From NCBI RefSeq assembly GCF_932274485.2, contig NC_065883.2, positions 67,437,210-67,501,209 of the forward strand: DNA of 64,000 nucleotides, written 5' to 3'. Shown piece after piece: positions 1-13,902 of the stretch; positions within the stretch are counted from its first letter, which is position 1, and every line of letters begins with the position of its first letter. This stretch comes from Patella vulgata. Taxonomy: Eukaryota; Mollusca; Gastropoda; Patellidae. The notes below the pieces were generated by a model that was given only the letters and a program-made list of their open reading frames with translations, was not told the origin of the DNA and did not search any database. Position numbers and translations under genes: made by a program.

Positions 1-120
1 GGACAGGCGACCCTATTCCTTGTCAGGTACAACTGGGGAATCGAAACCCCGCCAGTTGACTCAATGACAGACCTTATGATACAGCGTGCATGTGCTAACC
101 ATTCGGCCATCCAACCCCCC
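1..120 (-). mobile_element. SINE-A head half, cut by the window start
   Basis: GGACAGGCGACCCTATTCCT to CCATTCGGCCATCCAACCCC. Confidence 0.85.
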
Positions 121-192
121 TATAATTAGTACAAAGAACTGGATTTACCTGTACTGTTATAATTCAACTACCACTCTATTCTACTTAAAGGA

Positions 193-345
193 GAGCCGCA
201 GTGGCTCAGTGTGTTAGATGTTGCCTTGCTAATCTAAAGAAAGTTCATTCGAATTTTCCAACGTGTTTCCCCCTTGTCAGTGATGCAGGACAGAGAGTCT
301 GGCAAAGGAGAATGCATAGTCATTCGGATGGGACAAAAATACAAA
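193..345 (+). mobile_element. SINE-B fragment, plus orientation
   Basis: Head AGCCGCAGTGGCTCAGTGTG and body to CATTCGGATGGGACAAAAA; tail lost. Confidence 0.65.
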
Positions 346-378
346 GGTCTGATATAACATCTATTTGTGATAGCAAAA

Positions 379-597
379 GAGATAGAGAAATGGGCCTTAA
401 TGTACACTTGACATAAACCAGGTCGTTTTGGGACCAACATATAGTTCAATGCAGTGGGAGGAGGAAACCAGAGGACTCGAAGAAAACCCACGAGGATGGA
501 CAGGTGATCCAACAACTCCTTGTCACGAACAAGCTTTGAGTTGAAAACTACGCCACTCAATGACAGACCTCGAACTATTCGACCACCCAACACCACT
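379..597 (-). mobile_element. SINE-A, diverged
   Basis: GAGAAATGGGCCTTAATGTA to CTATTCGACCACCCAACACC; partly deleted in the middle. Confidence 0.75.
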
Positions 598-807
598 TTG
601 TGATAGAAAACATCAGATTTCTCATACACCAATTGTGATTGTCACCTTGTAACTTGATTTAAGGTGGGGGTCTGTCCTTTTAAAGTTGTGGCCCTATAAG
701 ATTTTTTTTCAAATTATTCAACGTTGATAACCCTTGACAGCAAATATCAGAAATGGTTGAAAAGTAAAAGGCCACTTCATCTCATCAACACTGTGTATAA
801 ATTCAAA

Positions 808-1220
808 TTAAAGATATATTATGTAAAAGCTAAATCTGCCTATTGCAGGCCTTTATTTTGACTTCAAGAGGTATATAAACTATTATTTAGACATTTATTC
901 ACATGACAAGCCTATATAATCAACTCTAGACCATCGGATGCAGAGATTTGAACAGATTAAAACACAGTCGCCATTTAATGATGTAATTTTAAAATGGCAA
1001 TGTGAGGCTAAATTTCGAATGATATGTACCGTTGTTACGATAATAAACAATCTATGCCACATCTTTTCAAAACTTCAAACTGTGTTAACTTCACTCAGTA
1101 TAACATAATAACATAATTTGAATGAAATTTTCAATATTTTCATTTTGAATTATCTATTTTGGAACTAGTATAGCAAAAATGGTCAGCTCTTTATCTAAAT
1201 CTTACATAATGCATCTTTAA
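808..1220 (+). mobile_element. TTAA-flanked MITE family D, copy 1
   Basis: Starts TTAA AGATATATTATGTAA and ends in the complement-like TTACATAATGCATCT TTAA. Internal landmarks shared by all copies are AAATCTGCCTATTGCAGG, a run ending ACATGACAAGCCTATA, and GGTCAGCTCTTTATCTAAAT. About 410 bp, non-coding, most like a piggyBac-type MITE. Confidence 0.72.
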
Positions 1221-1430
1221 TAGCATGATAACTTTAGTCTGCATCCACAAGAAATTGGGTATAAAAAAAGACTTGGTGTTTATAAAATAATTCCATCTTC
1301 TTTGGTTTATTTTGAGCACAAATAAAAATATAACAATTCATAATTATAATATAATATACAATATGCTGAAAGGTTTTATAATAGTCAAAGATTATAGTCA
1401 CATAATATACAATATATTACAGTGAAAGGA

Positions 1431-1760
1431 TACAAACTCATGTTCAACTTACTAATTATATTAAATATAAAATTATATATACAAGCTCATTTTCAACTTA
1501 CTAAAATTATATATATATAGGCGTATATTCAACACACTAAGTATATTAAATATAAAATTATATATTTATAGGCTTATATTCAACATACTAAATATATTAA
1601 ATATAAATGCATATATACAAGCTCATATTCAGCTTACTATTATGAGTATATTAAATATAAATGCATATATACAAGCTCATTTTCAACTTACTAAGTATAT
1701 TAAATATAAAATTATATATATATAAGCTTATATTCAACATACTAGGTCCATTAAATATAA
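1431..1760. repeat. About 65-bp AT-rich tandem repeat
   Basis: Roughly six units around AAGCTCATATTCAACTTACT AAGTATATTAAATATAAAAT. Downstream of LYST; no coding content. Confidence 0.85.
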
Positions 1761-2397
1761 AATAAAAGCACTTATTGTTTTAATTGCTGATAAACAAATA
1801 ACAAAATATGTCACATCAAATACCTCGCAGCAACAGTGTCACCAGGGTAGGACACTTGCATCCCAACAAGAATGTTGGCTTAGGCCGTGAAGAATAATCA
1901 GAACTATCTATATAGAAATATATACTTGGACATTTGGATACAATCAAAAATTAAGGTCCACCTGTGTGTACACTATTGGCATGCATCTAAAACAACCAAT
2001 CTGTATTTAGGAATTTGTTTATCACCAATATGTCTTACATTTGATCAAAATACTAATGCAGTTCAAGCATCTGAAATACTGTGGGGTTTTTGTAGTTAAA
2101 GGGAGATAACTCCATTTTCTGTCAACAATTTCTCATCATTTACGTTTACACATGTAAATAAAATACAGACATAAAATATGTAAATAAATTAATCAGTTTA
2201 TTTTAAAACATGATTTTATAATAATAATCTGAAATAATGAATTAGCCTCTAAAATTCTCATAATCTCATCTATATTTGTTCTACAAATTGCCCAGGTGAT
2301 ATTCAACCTTTCTACTTCTAAATGTTTCATGTTTATTTGTAGATAATATATTATGTACATGTACATTGACCTTTAGTGTCCTTTAACTAATGTGTGA

Positions 2398-2515
2398 GAA
2401 AGAGAGAGAGGGTTTTATGACCACCCAACACAAAGTAGGTCATTTTGGGACTAACATATGGTTCAATTCTATGTCATTAATCACTAGCACACAGGGATCT
2501 TTTTAGCAGTGCTTA
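2398..2515 (-). mobile_element. SINE-A tail piece
   Basis: GAGAGAGAGAGGGTTTTATG to TAGCAGTGCTTA. Confidence 0.65.
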
Positions 2516-2562
2516 AAATTTGTTTTTATCATATGGATAGAAATAGAAAACTAAATTATTTT

Positions 2563-2755
2563 TGCACTAACATATGGTTCAAATTTATTCCAATCATCAC
2601 CTTGTATGTTAGGGTCTTTTGCAGTGTAAGGAAACTGGAGGTTGGAAAGGTGACCCTACTCTTTGTTATGTACAAGCAGGGAATAGAAACCATGCCACTT
2701 GACTCAATGACGTGCACACGTTAACCATTTGGCCACCTACCCCCCCCCCCCCCAC
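2563..2755 (-). mobile_element. SINE-A head and core
   Basis: GCACTAACATATGGTTCAAA to CCATTTGGCCACCTACCCCC. Confidence 0.75.
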
Positions 2756-3592
2756 TTGGACTAATGTATGTTGGATTCATGTACACAGGGCTTAAGTGTA
2801 CTTTATATGTACAGAGGGCCTTAGTGTCCTTTAGCTTATGTTCGTTTGGTACATATATACATGGGCCATTTTAAGACTTTAATATTTCAGTGCACTATGA
2901 CAAATTTCTTTCAAATTCCTAATCCATATAAATCAAGGCACTTGAATAAAATACTTCTCATCTATATTAATCACATTAAACATGTAAACAATTATATAAC
3001 ATCAGAAACACCATTTGGATTTAGCGGTTTTGTTGCTGGTTACTATGGTGACCAGCTTACTGTGCCTAATTTTACTGGATGCTACTCCAATAATAAAACT
3101 TAAACTGATAACTGTGACCTATGTGTGTGATGACCTGTTAACAGGTGTAGAGGAACAAAAATTCACTTTAAGTCATTGTGCTCGACTGTTTACATTGTTC
3201 TTCTAGGCCTAGGATGGGCCTAGTCACCAGATCCCACAGACAATTTGATCTTGTAACCAAGCCTAGCACAGTAAAAGCTTTAAAAAATATGTAGCATTAA
3301 AATACTATCATCATGCTCATCATCATATATATATATATATATTTACATATGTTTATATTGAAAGTAGACAAGTCCAGCACTCAAAATTATAAAAACAATG
3401 TGCACAATAAATAAACACAATCCTTTCTCTTCCCTATCAAACACACACACGAAAAAATAAAAAACACCTTTTCAATAAATAATTGATGATATTGTCTTCT
3501 GTGAGTCAATTGGACTAATAACAACAAATTATGTCTAGGGGTCTAGATCTGGATGATGTCTAGGATCAACTGAATCTGGATGAGGTCAAGGG

Positions 3593-3835
3593 TGTGCAGT
3601 ATCTAGATGCATTACACATCTGAATCCTGTCAAAGGTAAGCATTACACATCTAAATGCTGTTTAAGGTTAGCATTACACATCTGAATGCTGTCAAAGGTT
3701 AGCATTACACATCTGAATACTGTTTAAGGTTAGCATTACTCATCTGAATACTGTCAAAGGTAAGCATTACACATCTGAATGCTGTCTAAGGTTAGCATTA
3801 CTCATCTGAATACTGTCTAAGCTTTGCAGTAGGAA
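3593..3835. repeat. 32-bp tandem repeat
   Basis: About seven units of GCATTACACATCTGAATGCT GTCAAAGGTTA. Confidence 0.88.
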
Positions 3836-4267
3836 TCTGAATGATGGATTGAGTGTGCAGTACGTGTCTTGATGATGATCCTGATGGTATCTCGGGTTTG
3901 TAGTACACAAGTGGATGATGTCTATGGTCTACCGTAACATACTGACTATTGATGTTGTTAACTCTGAGAGGTACTATAAATAGACAGTAAGCATGCAGCA
4001 TGCACAAGGGAAATGTAAATAGACTGCATCAGGTATGGGGAGATCAGTTTTGTAGATCACCGCCGGCATGGAGGTTGGATATTTGAACTCATTGTATATA
4101 TCATCTTTATGGTTTTAATGGTATAATAAATTCTTATAACAATCACGTTTTCAGATGATGTCTATCATGCTGACCTCATAACAAGTTCTACACTGTTACC
4201 AGATTAGACTTATATATCCAGTCCATTTATTTTACACAATCGTTGCAGTACTGAATACTGATGACAT

Positions 4268-4515
4268 CTAGGATCTGAAGTATGGTATGTGTCTTGACCA
4301 TGATCCTGATGGTGTAGAGGGTTTGTACTCCAGCTCTGGATGATGTCTAGGGTGTACGATGATCCTGATAGTGTCTAGGGTTTGAACTCCAGCTCTGGAT
4401 GATGTCTAGGGTGTACGATGATCCTGATGGTGTAGAGGGTTTGTGCTCCAGCTCTGGATGATGTCTAGGGTGTACAATGATCCTGATGATGTAAAGAGTT
4501 TGAACTACAGCTCTA
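4268..4515. repeat. About 64-bp tandem repeat in the likely LYST 3' flank or UTR
   Basis: About four units with GATCCTGATGGTGTAGAGGG, CTCCAGCTCTGGATGATGTC and TAGGGTGTAC. Related words occur from 3540 to 3930. It would be in the 3' UTR if the AATAAA near 4226 is used. Confidence 0.85.
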
Positions 4516-4658
4516 GGGTGTACGATATGTGTCTAGATATGGATATCAATGACTAAAATTTGCAAGGGACTAGCTTCAGTGATAAAATACTGTTCATGAT
4601 CGTAATTCAAGTTACAGAGTATTACAGTTAATATCATATTGAACACCCTATAACACTC

Positions 4659-4664
4659 TTTATT
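4659..4664 (-). promoter_or_regulatory. AATAAA hexamer overlapping the LYST stop codon
   Basis: Minus-strand GGC AAA TAA AGA places a canonical poly(A) hexamer across the last sense codon and stop. If used, the 3' UTR would be only a few tens of bases. A second AATAAA lies at about 4226-4231 and would give a 3' UTR of about 450 bases containing the 64-bp tandem repeat. Which is used cannot be told from sequence alone. Confidence 0.45.
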
Positions 4665-7600
4665 TGCCTAGAAGAGGTACAAAAGTGTCACGTTTATTTC
4701 TTGACGATTGTTTTTCCCACAATGTGATACTGCCGTCTGCCGCTGACACAAACAGACGCTGTGAGTCGATACTAAACGTCAAACTGAAATATAGAAAAAG
4801 AATGAAATTAAATGGGGTTTAATGTCCTACTGTTCTGCTCCTACTGGGCTATTTAAGACAGGTATATACAGTGTGCTATGAGTGGAATCTTTGATAGAAA
4901 GCTACTCTTATATCGAACCCAACTGCCAAGGGTTCTTTTACGTGTCCACCGATGTGTACATGGAACCTTGGTTTTTGTCCCATACGAACGACTACACATT
5001 GTCCCTTGCCACACCATCTGTCCTGCACCACTGACAGGAGGAAACCATGCCGGAAAATGCTAATGAACTATCTCGGCCAACAGGACCTTGAGGTTAGCAA
5101 GCCAACGTTTACCCACTACGCAATCGCAGTTCCCTTTAGAAAAAGATCATAGAGAAATGAATTTATACTGTTCCAGGTCAAACCCAGTTCAATGATGAGG
5201 GCAGAGCAGAATTAAGATTTTTAGAAGCCCTTGGATACAGGTAGTGTCAGGCCCTCTGTAATCTTTTCAAAAGGAACAAAAAATGGTAAAATTAAATTCA
5301 TTTTTGAAAAAAAAAATTTTCTCCAGGCCATAGAATGCTTAATACAAATTATAGATAGAGTATAATGTTATGAACACTTTTTGTCATAATATATTTACTT
5401 CACTTTTTTTTTTAAAAACAGATAATGAAATATGCTTACTATATATACATATATATCAAATTGAACCCGTTTATTAAATAGATATTTTGAGTATATATAC
5501 TTTGATTCAGTTTTTACAAATGACATAACTATTTCAATGAATCCGGGTCTAGAATGAACAAATTATCTCAACCAGCCACCACATTTTACAATATTTAACA
5601 TGAACAACTATGTACACGATTTCACTACTGACAGAACTGAACTCTGTGTCACCAGATTACAGTTTCGAAAGAACTGAACACTGTGTGTCAAACAATTTCA
5701 ATACTGTCAGAACTGAACTCTGTCTTACGCATATACTAGTCTGAAAGACCTGAACTCTGTGCATCAAACGATTTCAATACTGTCAGAACTGAACTCTTGG
5801 TTGTCACTCAATTGTAATTCTGTTAATTCAGAAACTATTAATTAATATTAAGACTAGTACGTACCCGACTACTGGTCTATCAATAGATTTTTCATGTTGT
5901 AAATCTTTTAATGGTGATAAATCCCAGCTACTCCACAACCTTTAAAAAATAAAATAAAACTGATTATTGAAAACAAGAATACTCAGTCATCAATATCATG
6001 TGCCTTTGTACATCAAAGATGTATGTCAGTTATTTTTCCATGGAAACACATAATTCATTTCTAAAAATCGGAAAAAGCACCAAAATTATCCCCCAAATTG
6101 ATCATTTGAATTCAATAGAATATATCTTGCCCATCTTAAAAATGGTGTTGACAGATCACACCATAACATTTAAAAAATATTGATAAAAATGAACAACATT
6201 TAAATCATACTGATAAATGAAAACAAAATTTAAATCATATAGATAAATGTAAACAACATTTAAATAATATTGATAAATGAAGCGCTATATAAATCGAACA
6301 ATAATAATAATAATAATAATAATGTAAACAGTATTTAAATCATATTGATCAGTGTAAACAACATTTAAATCATACAGATAAATGTAAACAACATTTAAAT
6401 CATATTGATCAGTGTAAAAAACATTTAAATCATACGCATAAATGTAAACAACATTTAAATAATATTGATCAATATGAACAACATTGAAATCATATAGATA
6501 CATGTAAACCATATTGAAAAATGTAAACAACATTTTAAAAATATTGATAAATGAAAAACATTAATACTGACCTAACAACACCCGTGCTCAATCCACCAGC
6601 AACAACATTTATAGATCTTCCTTCAGGTGCGTATGAATACGCTAAACAATTAATCCTTTCATCACAGATCTGAGTGGCGATTGGTTCAGCATTAATTGAG
6701 TGAAGACACATAATACTCCCGGTATCTGTAACATTCCAAATAAACATGGTTCAGATTATTCTGCTTTAAATATGTGTTATATAATGCTAGGTTCACACTG
6801 TCACGATTCGTGCCGTGACTGAGGTCAGTCGTGGCAATCTTGTTGATTGTATCCGAACGTATCAAGTACCAGATCATGGGTTCAGTAGGGACAATACCAA
6901 TCTGGTTAAAACACAGATCCTATTTCGTTTCGTTTTTATAGTTCAAAATTTCTGATTTTACTTGTCTTTACTACACTTGGATCTGGAAGAGTTGTTATTT
7001 AACTCGTGTTCTGAATGGTGTCAGGGATAAGCCAATGAAACGGTCTGTTACGGCGAGCTTTAGCCGTGTTTTTCACGGAACTGTGGGTAATCCACTAGTA
7101 ACATCAATGCTGATTGGTTAATCAAATGTCTGATGTCATAGTGTCATAAGTCGGTCTTTTGACCCCTGACGTGACCTATCGCTAAAACTTGTCAGATCTT
7201 CATGTAGTAGAGGCCATCGAATTTATAAAAACAAAACGAAATATAGATCTGTATTTTAATCAGATTGACACAATCCTATGGTAACACATCTCACGACAGG
7301 AGGAATCTAGCATAACAGTTAAATCTGCCTATTGCTTCAAATTTTATTATAAATTATTATTTATACATCTATTCACATGACAAGCCCATAATGGCTTGGA
7401 TATTAAGTGAATTAGACCATCAGCACCATTTAATTAGTTAACGATAAAATGGCAAATCCAGATTTTGTTTATTATCGTAGTGATGGTTATCAAGACTATG
7501 CTATTTTTGTCAATACTTCAAATATTCATAACTTTGCTCAGAATAAAGTAATTTGACTGAGATTTTCAATATATTAATTTCTACTTTTCTATTTTTAAAC

Positions 7601-10600
7601 TATTTTTTTTATAGCAGGGATGGTCAGCCCTTTATCTAAATCTTACATAATATATCTTTAATACAGCATTGAATTACTGATTTCATTCAAATACAGTGGC
7701 TGTAAGGGAAGGATATACCATTAATAGAGAGAGAAATGGGGTTTAACGTCCACTCGACACAGACTAGGTCATTTCGCGACTAACATATGGTTTAATTTTA
7801 TTTCAATAATTCGCTTGAGCGTAGGGGTCTTTAGCAGTGGGAGGAATGAGCATATCACATAAACCATTCAAGAAATCTTTATGAACCTTTCTACACACAT
7901 CAACCTATTATAGATCTTTAGCCTTTTGTAAATTAGAAAATTCTGCGAAGCAACTGATTTGGTGTTTCCATAGAAACAAATTTGACTTTTACGTACCTGT
8001 ATAACTAACGCTGACGATATCACCAAGTGTATCACTTATTGTTACAACTTTTACACCGCTATCGTGATTTCTGATACTCCGTACATACGACAACCTGAAA
8101 TAACACGAACATCAACATTCAAATATATAAAAATACTTGGAAGACGGCAACATTGGCTTGAGTTTACGTGTAGTGAAATAAAAAGAAATGAATTTTCGGC
8201 ACCAACTGATGAAGATGCTGATTCACCATACAGTGTGCTAGGAAGGAAATATTGCACTACGGCCTACTCTTATTTTGAATTCCAACTATCAAGGTTTCTT
8301 TTCCATGCACGCCAACACGAGGAGCGACCCTGAGTACTCCTAGTTTGTGAGCCAGTGTTTTACTCACTAAGCCAGCAAAGGCTCCAAAATTATTTTGTAC
8401 TAGCAGATGACCCGGTGCTTCCTGGGGTGGAAAATAGTCCAACGCAACCTAGCCCATGTTACTCCCCGGTTGAGCTACCCCTATACACCAAATGTCAACC
8501 TTGGGGCAGCCCTATTATAGCCGCCAACCCTGAACAAAAAGATAGAGAGAGAGAGAGAAAGGGTTTTAACCTACACTCGACACAAACTAGGTCATTTCGG
8601 GACTAACACATGGTTCAATTTTATTTCAATAACTCGCTTGCGCGTAGGGGTCTTTAGCAGGTGGAGGAAACCGGGGGATCCGGAGAAAACCCACGAGGTT
8701 GGACAGGCGATCCTACTCCTTGTAACGTACATCCAGGGAATTGAAACCCTGCCAGTTGACTCAATGACAGACGTGCTAACAGTGCGAACATGCTAACCAT
8801 TCTGCCATCCAACCCTCCAAACAGAAAGACAAAAGACAGTGACAAATATTAGTAAAGATAATAGTTAAGTACCTGTTAAGATCCCATATAATACATGTAT
8901 TGTCCTCACTACCACTGACAACTATACTAAAATTATTGGACACACACAGCGTATTAATACGTCCAGTATGACCATATAAACATTTACCAGTACCAAACAC
9001 CTGAATCTCACTCGCCTGAAAAAAACAAAATACAAATATTTATATTTTCTTAAAATGTATCTTACACACAGATAACAACCACTCTTTGGTATCCCCAGTG
9101 GTCTCATTCCAGTCAACTCCATTAACCCCTGGGTTCATCCATGGGGGTGACACATATTCAAATTATCTGCCCCTGATGACTGTGCTATTTTTATCAACCG
9201 ATCCAAAAAATCGTTAAGTAACTTTGATCTTGTTGCAACAAAGACGCTGCCATATTGTAAATGCAAGCAATGAGGATAGGACTGGTTTGTAAACTGTTTT
9301 TTGATTGGTTTTTAGAATCAAGCTTCGATCAAGGGCAGATAATTTGAATATGAGAATACCCAATGGATGAACCCAGGGTATAGTGGAGTAGAATGGACTG
9401 AGACCACTGGGGATATCAAGGATGCTGAACTACATTCATTGTTCTATCTCTCCTTCAAGCCTGGATTTTAATAGGCAGGGGTGGCACCAGTAAACATGAC
9501 AAGAAAACTGTGCCTAGTTGTTTGGACGGTCCACAAAAAAAGAAGTCCACCCATTTACACATGACTGATTGTCATTTCCACGAAGTATAGACACGATAAA
9601 ATAAACATTGTTGCTACAGATCTATATCTCCCAAATAAATTGATTAAATGATATTAAACTTAAAATGCACCGGCCACAATTCTATGGCATACAGTCATGA
9701 AGCTACGTCTTAATTAGCATTCTCTAACCTATATTAAAGGGACCATCCCTTATTTGAACAGAGTCTCAAAAATAAAAGTCTGAGTATGGTGTATTGACCA
9801 TATCTCAAAATTTCAGCTCAAAATATTGAGTCATTTGGACGTGACTATCAAAACTGCTTATCCGGACACGTAACCCTTTTAAGATTTCGGGTCAATTTTT
9901 TCGTTGGGAGACCTGATAATCGATTCCCGTTCATTGAAAGGTCTATACAGTGAATGACCCAAATGCTGTACTTGATAATGAAAGGTAAATTTCACCTACG
10001 CATTATTTTTATACAGAAAATGTCTGGTTTTATCTAGACACTGCATAATACAGCTTGGGACACCGGTTTCCATTTCCAGATGAAGACTGACGGGTTTCAG
10101 TTATTTGAAAACTTATCACAAATATTGAGTTAGTTGCTCGGCCCTTAGGTAGAGGATTTTCAGGGATTTTAAAACAAAATAAAAACAGTTTTATTCTCAA
10201 AAAAATGATCGGGATTAGCCCTTTAAACAAATGCCACCCAGTAATAAACTGGAAATACACAGGTCATTCTGAGATAAGCTTACAATTACTGGCTAATAAT
10301 GTGAGACATTTCAGGGGCGTGCCCAGGATGTTGAGCAGATGGGTGTCCAAGGTTGAGACAGCATCAAGTTTGGCGTTAGGTAGAGGTGAACTACATGCAA
10401 ATTTGATAAAATCAGAAGCTTTGAGACAATATTTCTGTTCATTTAGGTGCATACATGTATAGGATTACAGTGGAGTGAGGTCAAAATGTAGTCTGGGTCT
10501 GTAGTCAATAATTCGCTTGCTTGTATGAGTTTTTAGCAGGGGGAGGAAACCGGAGGACCCATAGAAAACCCATGAGGTTGGACAAGCGACCCTACTCCTT

Positions 10601-13022
10601 GTCATGTACAACCGGGAATCGAAGCCACGCCAGTTGACTCAATGACAGACCTTATGATACAGAGCGCACATGCTAACCATTCGGCCATTCAACCCCCCAT
10701 GTTTTGACTATGATTCTCTAATAAACAATAACTGTATTCCATATAGTTATGCGGGATAAAAGTATAAATCTGTACCTTAGCACTGTTATGAGCCGTGGTA
10801 TAAACATCTATAACCCCATTAACACCAGCTATAAATAACAGATGACAATCTGGTACACTTGCACAACATGTGATCTGAAATACATCAATAATATTAATAT
10901 AGTCAAATAATAAAAATGAAATGAATTGGTGTTTAACGTCCTACTGTTCTGCTCCAAACTGGGCTAATGAAGACGGACATACGCCATACAGTGTGCTATG
11001 AGGGAAATTTTGCCTAGACAGCGACACTACGGCCTACTCTTATATCGAATTCCAACTGTCAAGTGATTTTTTAGATGCATGCCAATGTGTACACGGGACC
11101 TCTGTTTTTCGTCCCATCTGAACGACTAGACAGCTGTCCTTGTCAGGCATCACTGACAAGGGGGAAAAACACCGGAAAATCTGGATGAACTTTCTCGGCC
11201 AATGCAGAGATCGAACACCCGACCTCAGACTAGCGAGCCAGGGTCTTACCACTTAGCCACCGTGATCCCTGTCAAATAATAAGCCACAATTATAAAAAGC
11301 AAGTTAACTCAACTCAACTCATCATAAGGACTGCGAATAAGGAAATTAACTGGATGCACCTCCTCATCATAAGGATTGTGTATACGGAAATCAACTCAAC
11401 TCATTAGGAAATTAACTCCCCTCACCGACCATGTCATAAGGACTGTGTATAAGGAAATTTACTCAACTCAACATAAAGACAGTGTATACAGAAATTCAGC
11501 TCATCATAGGGACAGTGTATAACAAAATTAACTCAAGGGCTTTGAATAAGGAAATTAACTCAATCTACCTCATCCTTAGGAATAAGGAAACAAACTCACC
11601 TCACCATAAGGATTGTATATATGGAAATTAACTCACTTCATCATAAGGACCGTGAATAAGTAAATTAACTCACCTCCCCATAAGGATTGTGAATAAGGAA
11701 ATTAACTCACTTCATCATAAGGACTGTGAATAAGGATTGTATATAAGGAAATTAACTCACCTCATCATAAGGACTGTGTATAAGGAAATTAACAGTGGGC
11801 TTGGATAATTGATTACTGATTCGTAACACACCATCTTGATCTTTCCAACTTAAAATGGCTGCCCACATGAAATTAGACGTAAATACCATATCTCCTAAAA
11901 AAAAGAGAGAGATAATGTACATTCACACATCTCGGTCTGTTCAGGCATATACTGGTATTAATATATCACTTTAATTTTCATCAAGGAACTGATTAATCAA
12001 TAATTACATGTACCAAGTACTAAAGGGTTAACAAGGGTAGTCAGTATTTCCATGTACCGAGTACTAAAGGGGTAACAATGGTAGTCAATATTTACATGTA
12101 CCAAGTACTGAAGGGTTAACAAGGGTAATCAATATTTACATATACCAAGTACTGAAGGGTTATCAAGGGTAGTCAGTATTTACATATACCAAGTACTAAA
12201 GGGTTAACAAGGATAGTCTATATTTACATATACCAAGTACTAAAGGGTTAACAAGGATAGTCAGTATTTACATGTACCAAGTACTAAAGGGTTAACAAGG
12301 GTAATCAATATTTACATGTACCAAGTACTGAAGGGTTAACAAGGGTAATCAATATTTACATGTTACTAGTGATAAAGGGTTAACAAGGGTAGTCAATATC
12401 TACATATACCAAGTACTAAAGGGTTAACAAGGATAGTCAGTATTTACATGTACCAAGTACTAAAGGGTTAACAAGGGTAATCGATATTTACATATACCAA
12501 GTACTGAAGGGTTAACAAGGGTAATCAATATTTACATGTACCAAGTACTAAAGAGTTAACAAGGGTAGTCAGAATTTACATGTTACTAGTGCTAAAGGGT
12601 TAACAAGGGTAGTCAGTATTTACATGTACCAAGTGCTTAAGAGTTAACAAGAAAAGGTTAATGAATTAATTAAAAGAAAGCAACAACAACGAAGTCTGAC
12701 GATACTATTAACCCTTTATACCCTTGCAACTGTTATACATAATCCCAGCTACATTAAATCTGTGAATATCTTTAATATATTTATATATTTGATAACGAAA
12801 GTTTAATCAAAGTTTGTACTTACGTGAACCCCTGTCTTTGGAATGTAAAACTAGAACACAAGAGTTAGCAGGAACACCAAATACAAAACCTGATGCTAAT
12901 GGTACCAGACTAGTGAGAACACATGGATAGACTTCTCTCCAGGTTGGAACGGGAGGTAAATAATCGGGGGATCCAACATAATTACCCCATTTTAATCCAG
13001 ATACGCTGTTGATTGGACGAGG
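4660..13022 (-). CDS. LYST: LYST exons 46-53: C-terminal WD40 propeller
   Basis: Exons 46 to 53 are 12824-13022, 11761-11894, 10776-10874, 8873-9015, 7997-8094, 6572-6725, 5865-5939 and 4660-4783. Landmarks: [12 protein letters not shown] (human GLKWGEYVGSPS), [58 protein letters not shown] (human [12 protein letters not shown]), [19 protein letters not shown] (human GVSINVIAGGLENGIVRLW), and the last blade [12 protein letters not shown]. The protein ends [16 protein letters not shown], shorter and different from the human tail. The TAA stop lies inside an AATAAA hexamer. Confidence 0.96.
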
Positions 13023-13843
13023 CTGGAAACAAAACACAAATCTTTAAACTTATTTAATCACCACTCTCTTATAATCCCAGCTGGACTACTGTGAGTACTG
13101 ATTCCATGGGTTATATAATTAGATAGAGATGGGGTTTAACATCTGCTTGACACAAACTATGTCATTTCGGGACTAACATATGATTCAATTTTATTTGAAT
13201 AATTCGCTTGCGCATAGGAGTTTTTAGCAGTGGGTGGAAACCGGAGGACCTGGAGAAGACCCACGAAGTTGGACAGACGACCCTGCTCCTTGACACATAC
13301 AACCGGGGAATCAAAATCAAACCAGTTGACTCAATGACAGACCATATGATACAGCGTGCACGTGCTAATCATTCGGCCATTCAACCAAACCTCATGGTAA
13401 TGAATTTTAGGAACTATATAAATGATTTGTAACATTATTGAACACAGAACCGGCACTTACAATATAGTTTCTATTTCGTTCCTCCGTATCTCCATTATTA
13501 GATGTCGGGTTGAAGATCTGTGAAAGTAGACTGTCGTTAGATTTAGATAAAGACACGTGAGGTGCTCTGAACAGTTGTTTTGGCGTCTGACCGTATGTTT
13601 TTATCATGGTTAACATCGCTTGTCTTTTTAACGGGTCGTTTATCTTGCCAACATCCATCCCAAAATATGTCTGGAAAAATAACAACATAATAATATAAAT
13701 CGAAAGAAATCATGGAAATATTATGACAAACATCATTGTGGCTAGAGGAATAAAAACTTAAACTAAGAGAAGACAGTAGAAGAGAAGAAAATGAAAAATC
13801 TACATTGACCAAGTGACACAACAAGTAGAGAGAGAGAGAAGGA

Positions 13844-13902
<59 letters not shown>

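Larger units (their letters stand above)
1..4659. other. Region downstream of LYST with no recognised gene
   Basis: After LYST's stop the sequence is repeats and unassigned AT-rich DNA: SINE-A and SINE-B pieces, a TTAA-flanked MITE (808-1220), AT-rich tandem repeats (1431-1760), and two families of clustered short tandem repeats between 3540 and 4520. Open frames of 60-85 codons are present but overlap repeats and show no homology I recognise. The stretch 2760-3540 contains nothing I can name. Confidence 0.6.

Noticed and set aside
12000-12655. CRISPR-like regular repeats
   Set aside because: No distinct unique spacers; plain tandem repeats in a eukaryotic intron. The same holds for 11298-11795, 46096-46560 and 60006-60425.
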